Below are positions 1 through 8,161 of a stretch of 45,131 nucleotides of DNA, one piece after another (positions within the stretch are counted from its first letter, which is position 1; each line of letters opens with the position of its first letter). This DNA comes from an uncultured Lachnospiraceae bacterium (GTDB lineage: Bacteria; Bacillota; Clostridia; Lachnospirales; Lachnospiraceae), in contig CANPUE010000017.1 in the NCBI GenBank assembly GCA_947577185.1, positions 1-45,131 of the forward strand, read 5' to 3'. The notes beneath the pieces were generated by a model, which was not told the DNA's origin, searched no databases, and saw only the letters and a list, made by a program, of their open reading frames with translations. A program made the position numbers and the translations under genes.

Positions 1-79
1 TTTCGCCTTTGGGAATAACAAAGTTTATTCTGTCGTAATGCTCTTTGATATGCTGATTTTTATATGATGTTCGCGTCAT
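1..79 (-). CDS. N-terminal fragment of a small ribbon-helix-helix-like protein (runs off the left edge)
   Basis: An ATG at 79 opens a frame that stays open to the window edge, giving 26 residues that begin MTRTSYKNQHIKEHYDRINF and end at IPKGE. A good Shine-Dalgarno sequence (AAAGGGG on the minus strand) sits 8 nt upstream. The YDR followed by a hydrophobic run and PKG resembles small Arc-like ribbon-helix-helix proteins common in Lachnospiraceae, which start with a Tyr-Asp-Arg strand. This assignment is by memory of the family and rests on few residues. The gene continues outside the window, so its length and partner genes are unknown. Confidence 0.5.
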   Translation of the reverse strand, partial: MTRTSYKNQHIKEHYDRINFVIPKGE

Positions 80-298
80 AGCTTCGCCCCTTTGCTATCT
101 ATGATATTTTTTGAGAACCTGCATGATAAGAAACATATCAAAACAGATATTTTAACTGCAAATTCCCTTGTTTACTGGCTTTTAAGCATTTTAGCAAAGT
201 CTTACGCAAGATACAACACAGAAACTATATATAAATGGTGTTGTAGTGGTGCTATATAGCAAAATTTATGACGTTTTATAAAAATTATTGAACACTTA
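80..298. other. AT-rich gap between the edge fragment and the rpsI terminator
   Basis: This stretch holds no convincing coding frame on either strand. It is AT-rich. A weak minus-strand promoter candidate (TTGTAT, 17 nt, TAAAAT) lies at about 190-218 and could drive the edge gene. A self-complementary GCTATATAGC is at 251-260. Nothing else is recognised. Confidence 0.4.
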
Positions 299-342
299 GA
301 AAATAAAGAAAACCCCCGAAAATACTGGACTTCCGGGAGTTT
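299..342 (-). terminator. Intrinsic terminator after rpsI
   Basis: On the minus strand the arms 342-334 and 318-310 form a 9-bp stem (one G-U pair) with a 15-nt loop, followed by TTTTCTTTATTTTC. It starts 28 nt after the rpsI stop and closes the rplM-rpsI unit. Confidence 0.8.
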
Positions 343-369
343 TTAAGGCTTTTTGAAATTATAGTAAAA

Positions 370-771
370 TTATCTCTTGCTGAACTGCGGAGCGCGACGA
401 GCCGCCTTGAGGCCGTACTTCTTTCTTTCTTTCATACGAGGATCTCTGGTGAGATAACCTGCTTTCTTCAACGTCGGTCTGTAATCTGCGTCTGCCTGAA
501 GAAGCGCTCTTGCAATACCATGTCTGACAGCGCCTGCCTGACCTGTATATCCGCCGCCCTTTACGGTAACGATCGCGTCAAATTTATCTACCGTGTCGGT
601 AGCCGCCAGAGGCTGGCGAACGATCACTTTCAGGGTCTCTAATCCAAAATAGTCATCAATGCTTCTTTTGTTGACTGTTATATCGCCTTTACCCGGCACC
701 AGATATACTCTTGCGATAGATTTTTTTCTTCTGCCGGTTCCGTAATATCTTGCTTTCGCTGATTTAGCCAT
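370..771 (-). CDS. rpsI: 30S ribosomal protein S9
   Basis: The 133-residue product matches S9 in length and content. It has the N-terminal [14 protein letters not shown] start, the [19 protein letters not shown] core, and the basic C-terminal tail ending FSKR that reaches the P-site tRNA in the 30S head. It is the second gene of the rplM-rpsI pair, 28 nt after rplM, and is followed directly by a strong terminator. It has no promoter of its own that I can see, so it should be expressed from the rplM promoter and leader. Identification is secure. Confidence 0.97.
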   Translation of the reverse strand: MAKSAKARYYGTGRRKKSIARVYLVPGKGDITVNKRSIDDYFGLETLKVIVRQPLAATDTVDKFDAIVTVKGGGYTGQAGAVRHGIARALLQADADYRPTLKKAGYLTRDPRMKERKKYGLKAARRAPQFSKR

Positions 772-799
772 TTTAATTTTCTCCTTTCAGTCCATTGCA

Positions 800-1228
800 T
801 TAAAATGTTAATACTTCCGGTTTCTGAGCTGCGTGTTCATGCTCAGGTCCTGCATATACATGGAGTTTGGTATACATCTGTCTTCCCAAAGGTCCCTTCG
901 GAAGCATACCCTTTACAGCAAACTCAACAACTCTTTCGGGATGTTTCTGGAGCATTTCTTTTAAAGTAGTCTCTTTCATGCCTCCAACATATTCCGAATG
1001 ACGGTAGTAAATTTTCTGATCCATTTTCTTTCCGGTTACTTTTATTTTCGCCGCGTTAACGATGATCACATAATCACCCGTATCAATATGCGGTGTGAAA
1101 ATCGGTTTGTTTTTACCTCTTAAAACCTTAGCAACCTCGGATGCCAAACGGCCGAGTGTCATATCTGCAGCGTCAACTACATACCATTTTCTATCAATTG
1201 TAGCCGGACTAGCCATAAAAGTCTTCAT
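800..1228 (-). CDS. rplM: 50S ribosomal protein L13
   Basis: This is a standard-length L13 (142 residues from the chosen start), an early-assembly 23S rRNA-binding protein. The N-terminal [15 protein letters not shown] and the C-terminal [16 protein letters not shown] blocks are typical. The frame also has an ATG at 1240, but that one sits only 1 nt from the AAAGG ribosome-binding sequence. The ATG at 1228 gives the usual MKTFMASP family start at a spacing of about 12 nt, so I prefer it. The gene follows a long leader with a consensus promoter and is paired with rpsI. Confidence 0.95.
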   Translation of the reverse strand: MKTFMASPATIDRKWYVVDAADMTLGRLASEVAKVLRGKNKPIFTPHIDTGDYVIIVNAAKIKVTGKKMDQKIYYRHSEYVGGMKETTLKEMLQKHPERVVEFAVKGMLPKGPLGRQMYTKLHVYAGPEHEHAAQKPEVLTF

Positions 1229-1465
1229 TCTATTCACCATGCCTTTCTCTTAATCTGTGATGTCTGTGCCGGCGTCAAAACGCCCTGACAGCAGATCTGT
1301 GTGTGAAAACCCGGTTTTCACATGTTTCCCGGATGTCTTTTCTGATCCCGTTATGCAGATGTCCGGCTGCACCGGAAACTTTTTGGAACATCCTTTCTGG
1401 TACTCTATTTAAAATGTCCCTGCCGGGGCTGTGGCAGTACATTTTTAAACATGTCACAGTAAAAT
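1229..1465 (-). promoter_or_regulatory. Long 5' leader of rplM-rpsI
   Basis: About 235 nt of transcript lie between the rplM promoter and the start codon. Visible hairpins are a near-perfect inverted repeat at 1304-1320 and a GGCGT/ACGCC stem at 1271-1284. Ribosomal leaders upstream of rplM are known in Firmicutes (the L13 leader), where L13 is thought to repress its own mRNA. I cannot match this sequence to that model by eye, so the regulatory role is inferred from length, hairpins and position. Confidence 0.45.
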
Positions 1466-1494
1466 ATTATATTATACGCTCCCACGTGTGTCAA
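1466..1494 (-). promoter_or_regulatory. Consensus sigma-A promoter of rplM-rpsI
   Basis: On the minus strand TTGACA (1494-1489) and TATAAT (1471-1466) are both perfect consensus hexamers with a 17-nt spacer. The -35 lies beyond the insertion that separates rplM from truA, so this pair is transcribed independently of the ecf-truA genes. Confidence 0.85.
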
Positions 1495-1655
1495 CAGGTT
1501 TTTTACAGATTTTCTCGGTTTTTCCGGTTTCCGGGACTTCTTCCGGACCTTTTTCAGAAACGAATCTTTCCCTGTTTCATCCAGGCAGTACTGCTCCCCT
1601 TTTGGGGAAGCAAAGCGGCTCCTGTGTAATCCCATCCTCTCCCTATCCTCAAAGC
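1495..1655. other. Non-coding stretch between the divergent rplM and glycosyltransferase promoters
   Basis: There is no supported gene here. Short frames exist but lack ribosome-binding sites and run through the rplM promoter. The only visible structure is a small TCCCC/GGGGA hairpin at 1595-1608. Confidence 0.4.
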
Positions 1656-1684
1656 TTGCAAATCTTGGTCAAAAAAGCTAAAAT
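1656..1684 (+). promoter_or_regulatory. Candidate promoter of the glycosyltransferase gene
   Basis: TTGCAA (1656-1661) and TAAAAT (1679-1684) are separated by 17 nt, about 100 nt upstream of the start codon at 1782. Confidence 0.5.
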
Positions 1685-1781
1685 AGGCAGTAGCGCATCA
1701 GTCAAGAGCAAAGACCGTTGTGTTCAAAACTGTCTGAAGCTGGCTGAATGCCTGAAATCAAAAACAGTAAAAGGAGCGCTT

Positions 1782-2819
1782 ATGGCTGACACACCTTTTT
1801 TGAGCATCATCATTCCGGTCTATAATACGGAAGCTTATCTCCCGGAATGTGTCGAAAGTATTTTAAAGCAGGAATTGAAAGAATATGAGATCCTGTTAGT
1901 AGATGACGGTTCTACGGACGGCAGTCCCGCCATCTGCGACCGTTACTGTGCAAAGTATTCTCATATCCGGTGTATTCATCAGAAAAACAGCGGGCATACA
2001 GCAGCGCGTCAGGCCGGTTTTCTGGCCTGCAAAGGCGCCTATGTCGCTTTTGCGGACAGTGACGACTGGGTCTCTCCCGTCATGTACACACAGATGTGCC
2101 GGACCGCCCGAGAATCAGGAGCGGATATCATACACTGCAATTTTATCGCCGTTATGCCGGATCAGGAAAAGAAAAACACAGTTCCTTTCGCCCCCGGTTA
2201 TTATGATAAAAGGATGTTACTGGAAACCGTCTACCCGAAAATGATCTATTCCGGTACCTGGTTTACTTTTGGAGCCGGACCCAACCTGTGGAATAAACTG
2301 TTCCGCCGCAGTCTTCTGGAAAAGTTTCTCTTTGAGGTTCCCACAGATATCCGGGTCGGAGAAGACTGGCTGACCACCTATCCCTGTATGCTGGCAGCGG
2401 AATCCGTATATTTCCTTGAAGAGGCTTATTATTATTACCGCAGCAGGAGCGGTTCCATGAAACACCATATGGATCAGAACCGTCTGCCGGATCTTCACCG
2501 TTTTCTGACTGCCTGCCGTAAAGCGGTTGATGCAGACCGTTATCCGTATATGGCCGGTCAGGTGGATTACTTTTGTGCTTATCAGAGTATGCAGACGCTT
2601 ATTCCTGTCTTTCAGGACAGGCTCTATATGTCCGGAAATGATAACACGACGAATCATTCTCCCAAAAAGTTATTTCGCAGGGAATGTTCCGATCCGCAGA
2701 TCCGTCAGTCATTCCGTGCAGTAAAGATCGGCGATATCAACGGTCTTCACAATAAGCTGTATGCGCTTTGCATCCGCTGTCAGTTATATTATCTTTTCCG
2801 AATCGCTTTAAAGATTTAA
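1782..2819 (+). CDS. Family 2 glycosyltransferase
   Basis: The 345-residue product opens with the classic GT2 start SIIIPVYNTEAYL. This is followed by LVDDGSTDGS, which binds the nucleotide sugar, and by FADSDDW, which holds the DxD metal site near residue 97. A helical C-terminal part resembles polysaccharide or wall-glycan transferases, but the sugar and acceptor cannot be told. The frame is open further upstream, but AAGGAG (1771-1776) lies 5 nt before the ATG at 1782 and fixes the start there. It stands alone on the plus strand between truA and rplM, genes usually adjacent in Firmicutes, so it looks like an insertion into that block. Confidence 0.9.
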   Translation: MADTPFLSIIIPVYNTEAYLPECVESILKQELKEYEILLVDDGSTDGSPAICDRYCAKYSHIRCIHQKNSGHTAARQAGFLACKGAYVAFADSDDWVSPVMYTQMCRTARESGADIIHCNFIAVMPDQEKKNTVPFAPGYYDKRMLLETVYPKMIYSGTWFTFGAGPNLWNKLFRRSLLEKFLFEVPTDIRVGEDWLTTYPCMLAAESVYFLEEAYYYYRSRSGSMKHHMDQNRLPDLHRFLTACRKAVDADRYPYMAGQVDYFCAYQSMQTLIPVFQDRLYMSGNDNTTNHSPKKLFRRECSDPQIRQSFRAVKIGDINGLHNKLYALCIRCQLYYLFRIALKI

Positions 2820-2868
2820 TATCCTGACAGTATCTTTTTCGTCGTGCTTTCTGCACATGGCTTCTGTT

Positions 2869-3606
2869 TTATAGAAACTCATATTTTACCAGAGTCAGAC
2901 CGCATGCCGGGGCTGTGGGCCCCGCGGCGTCTCTGTCTCTTGCTTCTATGATACGCGGTATCTCCTCCGGCTCTATATGTCCTCTGCCCACTTCGAGCAG
3001 CGTCCCCGCCATGATCCTAACCATATTATAAAGGAATCCTCTGCCGGCCACCCGCAGCGTGATACGGCTTCCGTTTTCCATGACCTCCACGCTCTCGATC
3101 TGCCGCACAGTATCCTGTACCTGAGAATCGGTATTGCAGAAGCTTTTAAAATCATGGGTTCCCACAAAATGAGCGGCCGCCTCCCGCATTTTTTCCAGTT
3201 TTAAAGGCGTGTAGGTGAAATAGGTATACAGTCGTTCCGTCGGCATCGGCACCTGTGCATGATAGATTCTGTATTCATAGGTCTTGCGGCTGTCACAATG
3301 CCTTGGGTGAAAATCAGGCGCCGTCTCTTTCGAAGCCTGTATCCTGATGTCGTCAGGCAGTCTTGCGTTGAGCGCATAAGCCAGTTTTTGAGGCGGTATG
3401 CTGGTGTCAGTGTCAAACACCGCAATATTACAAAGCGCGTGCACACCGGAATCGGTTCTGCTCGCGCCGGTCACTTCGATTTTTTCCTGTAAAAGATCCG
3501 ACAGGCATCGGTTGAGGACACCCTCTATCGTTTCTCCGTTTGGCTGTACCTGCCAGCCATGGTAGGCAGTCCCGTCATAGGCTACCGTCAGCATGATTCT
3601 TTTCAT
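2869..3606 (-). CDS. truA: tRNA pseudouridine(38-40) synthase TruA
   Basis: TruA isomerises uridines 38-40 in the anticodon arm of many tRNAs. The 245-residue product shows YDGTAYHGWQ at the N-terminus and the catalytic loop GASRTDSGVHA, whose aspartate (about residue 52) is the essential nucleophile. Later come the RMAGTLLEVGRG block and the closing LVKYEFL. Length is normal. Its start overlaps the ecfT stop by 4 nt (ATGA), so it is translationally coupled as the last gene of ecfA1-ecfA2-ecfT-truA. The overlap and family start agree. Confidence 0.96.
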   Translation of the reverse strand: MKRIMLTVAYDGTAYHGWQVQPNGETIEGVLNRCLSDLLQEKIEVTGASRTDSGVHALCNIAVFDTDTSIPPQKLAYALNARLPDDIRIQASKETAPDFHPRHCDSRKTYEYRIYHAQVPMPTERLYTYFTYTPLKLEKMREAAAHFVGTHDFKSFCNTDSQVQDTVRQIESVEVMENGSRITLRVAGRGFLYNMVRIMAGTLLEVGRGHIEPEEIPRIIEARDRDAAGPTAPACGLTLVKYEFL

Positions 3607-4403
3607 AAATATACATTTGCTCCTATACAGACTGCGAGATAGCAGACCAGCACAAAATAGGCCTCCGCATCGCGTCTCTTATATTGAAGCGGCTTCATTT
3701 TCGTGCGGTGTTCACCGCCGCGGTAACAGCGCGCTTCCATTGCCATTGCCAGATCATTGGCACGCCTGAACGCTGAGATAAAAAGCGGCACAAGAAGCGG
3801 CACAAGGCTTTTGGCTTTTTTGATCAGGTTCCCGCTCTCAAAATCCGCGCCTCTGGCAATCTGCGCCTTCATGATCTTATCCGTCTCTTCCAGCAGAACA
3901 GGAATGAAACGCAGGGCAATCGCCATCATCATTGCCACCTCATGTACCGGCACTTTGAAAAATTTTAACGGGTTCATCAGTTTCTCCATGCCGTCTGTCA
4001 GATTGTTCGGTGTCGTCGTCAGTGTCATCACAGATGAACCTATAATCAGAAACACGAGCCTGACCGCCATAAAAGACGCGCTTCGCAGCCCCTCTTTCGT
4101 GATTGTCAGTTTCCAGAAAGAGACGAGCGGCTCCCCCGGTGTCAGAAAAAGGTTAAAGACAACCGTGATCAGCAAAAGAAAGACGATCGTTCTCATACCC
4201 CTGATCATAAAACGAAACGGCACTCTGGACAATCTGATCACGCACACCAGAAAAATGGCCGCGATCAGATAACCCGCTATATTGTCCACAATAAAAAGCG
4301 AAATGATAAAGGTGATCGTCGCAATCAGCTTCACCCGCGGGTCCAGTTTGTGGATGACGGATTCCGCCTGATAATACTGGCCCAGTGTAATATCGCGTAA
4401 CAT
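3603..4403 (-). CDS. ecfT: Energy-coupling factor transporter transmembrane protein EcfT
   Basis: EcfT is the membrane scaffold that joins the two ATPases to interchangeable vitamin-binding S components. The 266-residue product has several hydrophobic segments. It also has the two diagnostic coupling motifs, ARGADF (near residue 184) and ARCYRGG (near residue 228), which contact the ATPases. It follows ecfA2 by 27 nt and overlaps truA by 4 nt. Because no S component is fused to it, it is expected to serve as a shared group II module, possibly for the S component encoded at 7557-8075. Confidence 0.94.
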   Translation of the reverse strand: MLRDITLGQYYQAESVIHKLDPRVKLIATITFIISLFIVDNIAGYLIAAIFLVCVIRLSRVPFRFMIRGMRTIVFLLLITVVFNLFLTPGEPLVSFWKLTITKEGLRSASFMAVRLVFLIIGSSVMTLTTTPNNLTDGMEKLMNPLKFFKVPVHEVAMMMAIALRFIPVLLEETDKIMKAQIARGADFESGNLIKKAKSLVPLLVPLFISAFRRANDLAMAMEARCYRGGEHRTKMKPLQYKRRDAEAYFVLVCYLAVCIGANVYL

Positions 4404-4430
4404 ATGTCTACCTCCCGTCCCTGCGCAGCG

Positions 4431-5279
4431 TTATGCCCTTATGACGCGCAGGATCTCGTCTCTTGCCTCAGGGATCGTAGTGACCTCCATATTGACCGGT
4501 AAGCCCTTTTTCCTGAGTGCCTGCATGATATAGGTGACCTGCGGAGCCGCAAGACCGACCTGCTCAAGTTCTCTGTAATGTTTGAATACTTCTCCGGGAA
4601 CGTTGTCATACAGCACGCTGCCCCGGTTCATCACGATAATTCGCTCCACATATCTGGCGACATCTTCCATGCTGTGCGAGACGAGGATCACCGTAATGCC
4701 CATCTCTTTATGAAGGTTTGCGATCTGGTCCAGAATTTCATCTCTTCCTTTCGGATCTAACCCTGCCGTCGGCTCATCCAGAATCAGAACATCCGGCTTC
4801 ATGGCCAGTACGCCCGCTATGGCCACCCTTCTTTTCTGGCCCCCTGAAAGGTCAAACGGCGACTGGTAAAAAAACGCGTCCTCCAGCCCGACCTGCTTTA
4901 ACGCCGCATAGGCGCGCAGTTCCACTTCCTTCCGGGGCAGTCCCAGATTTTTTGGGCCGAAACAGACATCGCTGAACACATCAATCTCAAACAGCTGATG
5001 TTCCGGATACTGAAACACAAGGCCCACCTTACTCCGTAGCTTCTTTTTGTCATAATCGGCGTCCTGGATGTCCTCTCCGTTAAAATAGATCGCCCCGCCT
5101 GTCGGTTTGATCAGGCCGTTTAAGTGCTGTACCAGAGTCGATTTACCGGAACCCGTATGTCCGATCAGACCGATGAACTGTCCGTCCGGTATCACCAGAT
5201 TCACGTCTTTTAACGCGTGCACGGCCAGCTCTGTGTCTCCCCCATAAACATAATCCACATGATCCAAAATCAATGCCAT
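4431..5279 (-). CDS. ecfA2: Energy-coupling factor ATPase EcfA2
   Basis: This 282-residue ABC ATPase has Walker A GHTGSGKST, a Q-loop in VFQYPEHQLF, the signature LSGGQKRR and Walker B VLILDEPTAGLD. It pairs with EcfA1 to drive vitamin uptake. A GTG at 5288 is in frame, but it lies inside the sequence AAAGGTG, which is itself an excellent ribosome-binding site 6 nt before the ATG at 5279. I therefore start the gene at 5279, giving MALILDHVDYVY. It sits between ecfA1 (69 nt upstream) and ecfT. Confidence 0.95.
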   Translation of the reverse strand: MALILDHVDYVYGGDTELAVHALKDVNLVIPDGQFIGLIGHTGSGKSTLVQHLNGLIKPTGGAIYFNGEDIQDADYDKKKLRSKVGLVFQYPEHQLFEIDVFSDVCFGPKNLGLPRKEVELRAYAALKQVGLEDAFFYQSPFDLSGGQKRRVAIAGVLAMKPDVLILDEPTAGLDPKGRDEILDQIANLHKEMGITVILVSHSMEDVARYVERIIVMNRGSVLYDNVPGEVFKHYRELEQVGLAAPQVTYIMQALRKKGLPVNMEVTTIPEARDEILRVIRA

Positions 5280-5348
5280 TTTTTTCACCTTTTTGTCCCA
5301 AAATAACTATGCCCTTCTCTTCGTCTGAAGCTTCCGGGCAGTGTTTTT

Positions 5349-6191
5349 TCAGATCAGTGCCTCTACAAGCTCTTCCGTCGTCAGAATCCCATTCGGTATG
5401 TTGACACCGCTTTTTTGCAGCTCATGTGCAAGCAATGTCACCTGCGGCACGTCCAGACGCAGTTCCTTTAGTCTCTCGACCTGTGAAAAGATTTCCCGCG
5501 GCGTGCCTTCCATTGCGACCTTTCCCCTGTCCATGACGAAAACCTTGTCCGCATGAATGATCTCTTCCATATAGTGTGTAATCAGAACGACCGTGATCCC
5601 TTCTGCTGCATTGAGCGCTCTGACCGCACGCACGACTTCCTTACGTCCGTTCGGGTCAAGCATCGCCGTCGGTTCGTCTAATATGATACATTTGGGATGC
5701 ATGGCGATGACCCCTGCAATCGAGATTCTCTGCTTCTGGCCGCCTGACAGTTTATTCGGTGAATGCTTTCTGAATTCATACATGCCGACCGCCTTGAGGC
5801 TCTCCTCGACCCGCTCCCAGATCTGCTGCGTCGGAATCCCCATATTTTCCGGGCCGAATCCGACATCCTCCTCCACAACCTGACCGATGATCTGATTGTC
5901 CGGGTTCTGAAATACCATCCCGGCGCTCTGACGAACATCCCAGAGATTTTTCTCCTGTGAGGTGTCCATGCCGTCCACCCAGACGGTTCCCTCCGTCGGA
6001 TACAGGATTGCATTGATATGCTTGGCAAGCGTAGATTTCCCGGATCCGTTATGCCCTAATATCGCAATAAAACTGCCCGGTTCCACGTCCAGATCCACCT
6101 CATCGACCGCTCTCGTGATCCCTTCCACATTCCCTTCTTCGTCGCGTCTGATATATTCAAATACTAATTTCTCTGTTTTAATGATTCCCAT
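5349..6191 (-). CDS. ecfA1: Energy-coupling factor ATPase EcfA1
   Basis: This is the first gene of the ECF module. It has Walker [23 protein letters not shown] (Q-loop), the signature LSGGQKQR and Walker [13 protein letters not shown]. The glycine-for-alanine difference between the Walker B regions of the two ATPases is typical of the EcfA1/EcfA2 heterodimer. An ATG at 6209 is also in frame, but the family start [13 protein letters not shown] begins at 6191, giving 280 residues. A minus-strand promoter lies 65 nt upstream. In many relatives this gene directly follows rplQ, whereas here 4.3 kb separates them. Confidence 0.95.
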   Translation of the reverse strand: MGIIKTEKLVFEYIRRDEEGNVEGITRAVDEVDLDVEPGSFIAILGHNGSGKSTLAKHINAILYPTEGTVWVDGMDTSQEKNLWDVRQSAGMVFQNPDNQIIGQVVEEDVGFGPENMGIPTQQIWERVEESLKAVGMYEFRKHSPNKLSGGQKQRISIAGVIAMHPKCIILDEPTAMLDPNGRKEVVRAVRALNAAEGITVVLITHYMEEIIHADKVFVMDRGKVAMEGTPREIFSQVERLKELRLDVPQVTLLAHELQKSGVNIPNGILTTEELVEALI

Positions 6192-6255
6192 GGTGATAAA
6201 ATTCCCCATTCCTGCTCAGCCTGCGGACTGTTCCGCCTCGTTTGTGAACTGTAAC

Positions 6256-6284
6256 ATTGTATCAGATAATATCAGGAATTACAA
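6256..6284 (-). promoter_or_regulatory. Promoter of ecfA1-ecfA2-ecfT-truA
   Basis: TTGTAA (6284-6279) and TACAAT (6261-6256) are 17 nt apart on the minus strand, 65 nt before the ecfA1 start. This explains how the ECF module is expressed now that it is separated from rplQ. Confidence 0.65.
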
Positions 6285-6358
6285 GTCGTTTGGGTATCGG
6301 ATTGCAGGATTTTGTGGTACACTACAGTATAGAATGAATCTGAAAGGAACCTTTATTC

Positions 6359-7423
6359 ATGAAAAATCCATTATTGAGACAACTTCTAAAACTGGTTTTC
6401 AGCCTTGCCGCCATCGTGATTGTCTTTGGCTTCCTCTCCCATATCATGTTGGATTCGGAGAGTCTTGCCGACTACAGCGCCCGGAAGGCGCAGGCCGCAT
6501 ATGACGTCGGTGATACGCATATAAATGAAGAAAAAGCACCGGACAGTGCGCAGGAAAAAAAGGAGTCCGAAGAAAAGAGCGATATGACATTACCTGACAC
6601 AGACAGCCACAATACCGATACGGCCGACAGCACAGTGCAAAGTACAGGAACGCAGGATGCGGCTAAAGGCGCATCCGATCAGATCAGCACAAGCGGGATA
6701 AGCACCGATGAGGCGCCCGAAGCTGCCCGAAATCAGAATCCCGAGATTCCGGACAGCCGCATCGTTTATAAGGAAGGCTTTTATTATGAGCAGTTAAGCG
6801 ACGCGCTAAAGGAACGCATCACTGGTATCTCCTATCCCGTTTCAGCATCAGACGCGGCCTCTCTGGCGGTTCCGGCCATTAATACACTCTCAGATGACAC
6901 CATCCCGGCGGTTTCCTATGACGACCTGCGTTACCTGCATGTACAGTATTATGATTTTAACGGCACGGTACAGGACGGGGAACTCATCTGCAACAAAGGC
7001 ATCGCACAGGATCTTGCGGAAATTTTTTATGATTTGTATCTGAATGAATATCAGATTGAAAGAATACGGCTCATTGATGAATATCAGGGAGATGATACGG
7101 CTTCCATGGCCGACAATAACACCTCCTGCTTCAATTACAGGGTCGTGGACGGTACTTCGAGTCTGTCCAAACATGCGCTTGGCTGTGCGGTCGACATCAA
7201 TCCCTTTTATAATCCGTATGTTGTCTTTAACCGCAACGGAAGCGGGGAAACTTATATTTCGCCTGCCGGAAGCGAAGTATACGCTGACCGCGCCAAAGAT
7301 TTCCCTTATAAGATCGATGAAAATGATCTATGCTACCGGCTTTTTAAAGAACATGGTTTCATCTGGGGCGGAAACTGGAATTCGTGTAAAGATTACCAGC
7401 ATTTCCAGAAGACTATTGAGTGA
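6359..7423 (+). CDS. Membrane-anchored M15-family peptidoglycan peptidase (VanY/CwlK-like)
   Basis: The 354-residue product has a signal-anchor helix at about residues 8-30. A low-complexity Ser/Asp/Thr/Glu linker follows (about 55-135), then a C-terminal M15 domain. Zinc ligands are visible: SKHALGCAVD supplies His272 and Asp279, and KDYQHFQ supplies Asp345 and His348 after WGGNW. Known members cut D-Ala-D-Ala or L-Ala-D-Glu bonds in wall peptides; which bond cannot be read here. The start has AAAGGA 10 nt upstream. It transcribes away from ecfA1 and is the first gene of the block inserted between ecfA1 and rplQ. Confidence 0.88.
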   Translation: MKNPLLRQLLKLVFSLAAIVIVFGFLSHIMLDSESLADYSARKAQAAYDVGDTHINEEKAPDSAQEKKESEEKSDMTLPDTDSHNTDTADSTVQSTGTQDAAKGASDQISTSGISTDEAPEAARNQNPEIPDSRIVYKEGFYYEQLSDALKERITGISYPVSASDAASLAVPAINTLSDDTIPAVSYDDLRYLHVQYYDFNGTVQDGELICNKGIAQDLAEIFYDLYLNEYQIERIRLIDEYQGDDTASMADNNTSCFNYRVVDGTSSLSKHALGCAVDINPFYNPYVVFNRNGSGETYISPAGSEVYADRAKDFPYKIDENDLCYRLFKEHGFIWGGNWNSCKDYQHFQKTIE

Positions 7424-7488
7424 TTCGAAAATCGAATTACTGATATCTTAATGATCATATTTACACATCGATAAGTGCGTGCTACGAT

Positions 7489-7553
7489 AGTTCCAACAAA
7501 TTCAGTGAAACCAGTCGGTTAAAAGGCCGGTTCAGCAGTTGAGAGGAGGAACT
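7489..7553 (+). promoter_or_regulatory. Foldable leader masking the ribosome-binding site of the S component gene
   Basis: AGTTCC (7489-7494) is complementary to GGAACT (7548-7553), which overlaps the AGGAGG ribosome-binding site (7544-7549). Inside this outer stem, AACC.GTC at about 7509-7516 can pair with GGC.GGTT at about 7525-7532. An S component gene is a plausible target for a vitamin-sensing switch, but I could not match this leader to a named riboswitch class. Confidence 0.35.
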
Positions 7554-7556
7554 GTC

Positions 7557-8075
7557 ATGCAGCACCAGACAACAACAAAAAAATTAGCATTTGCAGCCGT
7601 TTTCATGGCCCTGAATATCGCCCTGAGTTCTTTCGGGGTTCCGGTTCCGGGCGGTCATTTTTATCTTTGCGATGCTGTCATCTGCACCGCCGCCATTCTC
7701 TTAGATCCTTTTTATGCGTTTGTCGTCGGCGGTGTCGGTTCTTTTCTGGGCGATTTTTTCTTTTACCCGGCGCCTATGTTTGTCTCGCTGGTCACACATG
7801 GCATCCAGGCCGTCGTCATCTCACTGTCTGTACATAAGACGCCTGCCGCAAAGCAAAAGACAGGCGCCATCATTGGTGTGAGCATCGGTGCAGTGGTTAT
7901 GGTGGCCGGCTACAGTCTCGGACGCGCTTTTTTCTACAGCACGCCCGAATATGCCATCCTCAAGCTGCCCTACGAGATTCTGCAGGCCGCCATCGGCGCG
8001 ATTGCAGGCATCGTTCTCTGCTACCCATGCGGACTTGCAAAAATCTATCAAAAGATGAACGCCGATGGGCATTAA
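7557..8075 (+). CDS. ECF transporter S component (substrate-binding membrane subunit)
   Basis: The 172-residue, very hydrophobic protein has about six membrane segments. It has an N-terminal KKLAFAAVFMALNIALS helix and a PGGHFYLCDAVICTAAILL block like S components of the PF07155 type. Such proteins capture a vitamin or precursor and dock on EcfT with the EcfA1/EcfA2 ATPases, all encoded 1.4 kb away on the other strand. The substrate cannot be assigned from sequence; members transport riboflavin, pyridoxine, HMP or others. A TTG at 7539 is in frame, but AGGAGG (7544-7549) 7 nt before the ATG at 7557 fixes the start. Confidence 0.85.
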   Translation: MQHQTTTKKLAFAAVFMALNIALSSFGVPVPGGHFYLCDAVICTAAILLDPFYAFVVGGVGSFLGDFFFYPAPMFVSLVTHGIQAVVISLSVHKTPAAKQKTGAIIGVSIGAVVMVAGYSLGRAFFYSTPEYAILKLPYEILQAAIGAIAGIVLCYPCGLAKIYQKMNADGH

Positions 8076-8120
8076 AACCGTTTTACCTCTGCCGCAATCA
8101 CAGACATAAAATGCTGGGTC

Positions 8121-8161
8121 AGCCGTCTTACCGGATCAAAAACCGGAGGACGGCTTCTTTT
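8121..8161 (+). terminator. Intrinsic terminator of the S component gene, overlapping the end of the GH2 gene
   Basis: AGCCGTC (8121-8127) pairs with GACGGCT (8149-8155), with an inner CCGG/CCGG stem (8131-8134 with 8143-8146), followed by TCTTTT. The hairpin spans the stop codon and last residues of the convergent GH2 gene, so the same bases code on one strand and terminate on the other. Confidence 0.7.

Noticed and set aside
1303..1635. Short frames on both strands near the rplM leader
   Set aside because: They run through the rplM promoter or leader, lack ribosome-binding sites and resemble nothing known.
7441..7556. Assigning a known riboswitch upstream of the S component
   Set aside because: The conserved core bases of the TPP, FMN, cobalamin, THF and preQ1 classes that I know are not visible.
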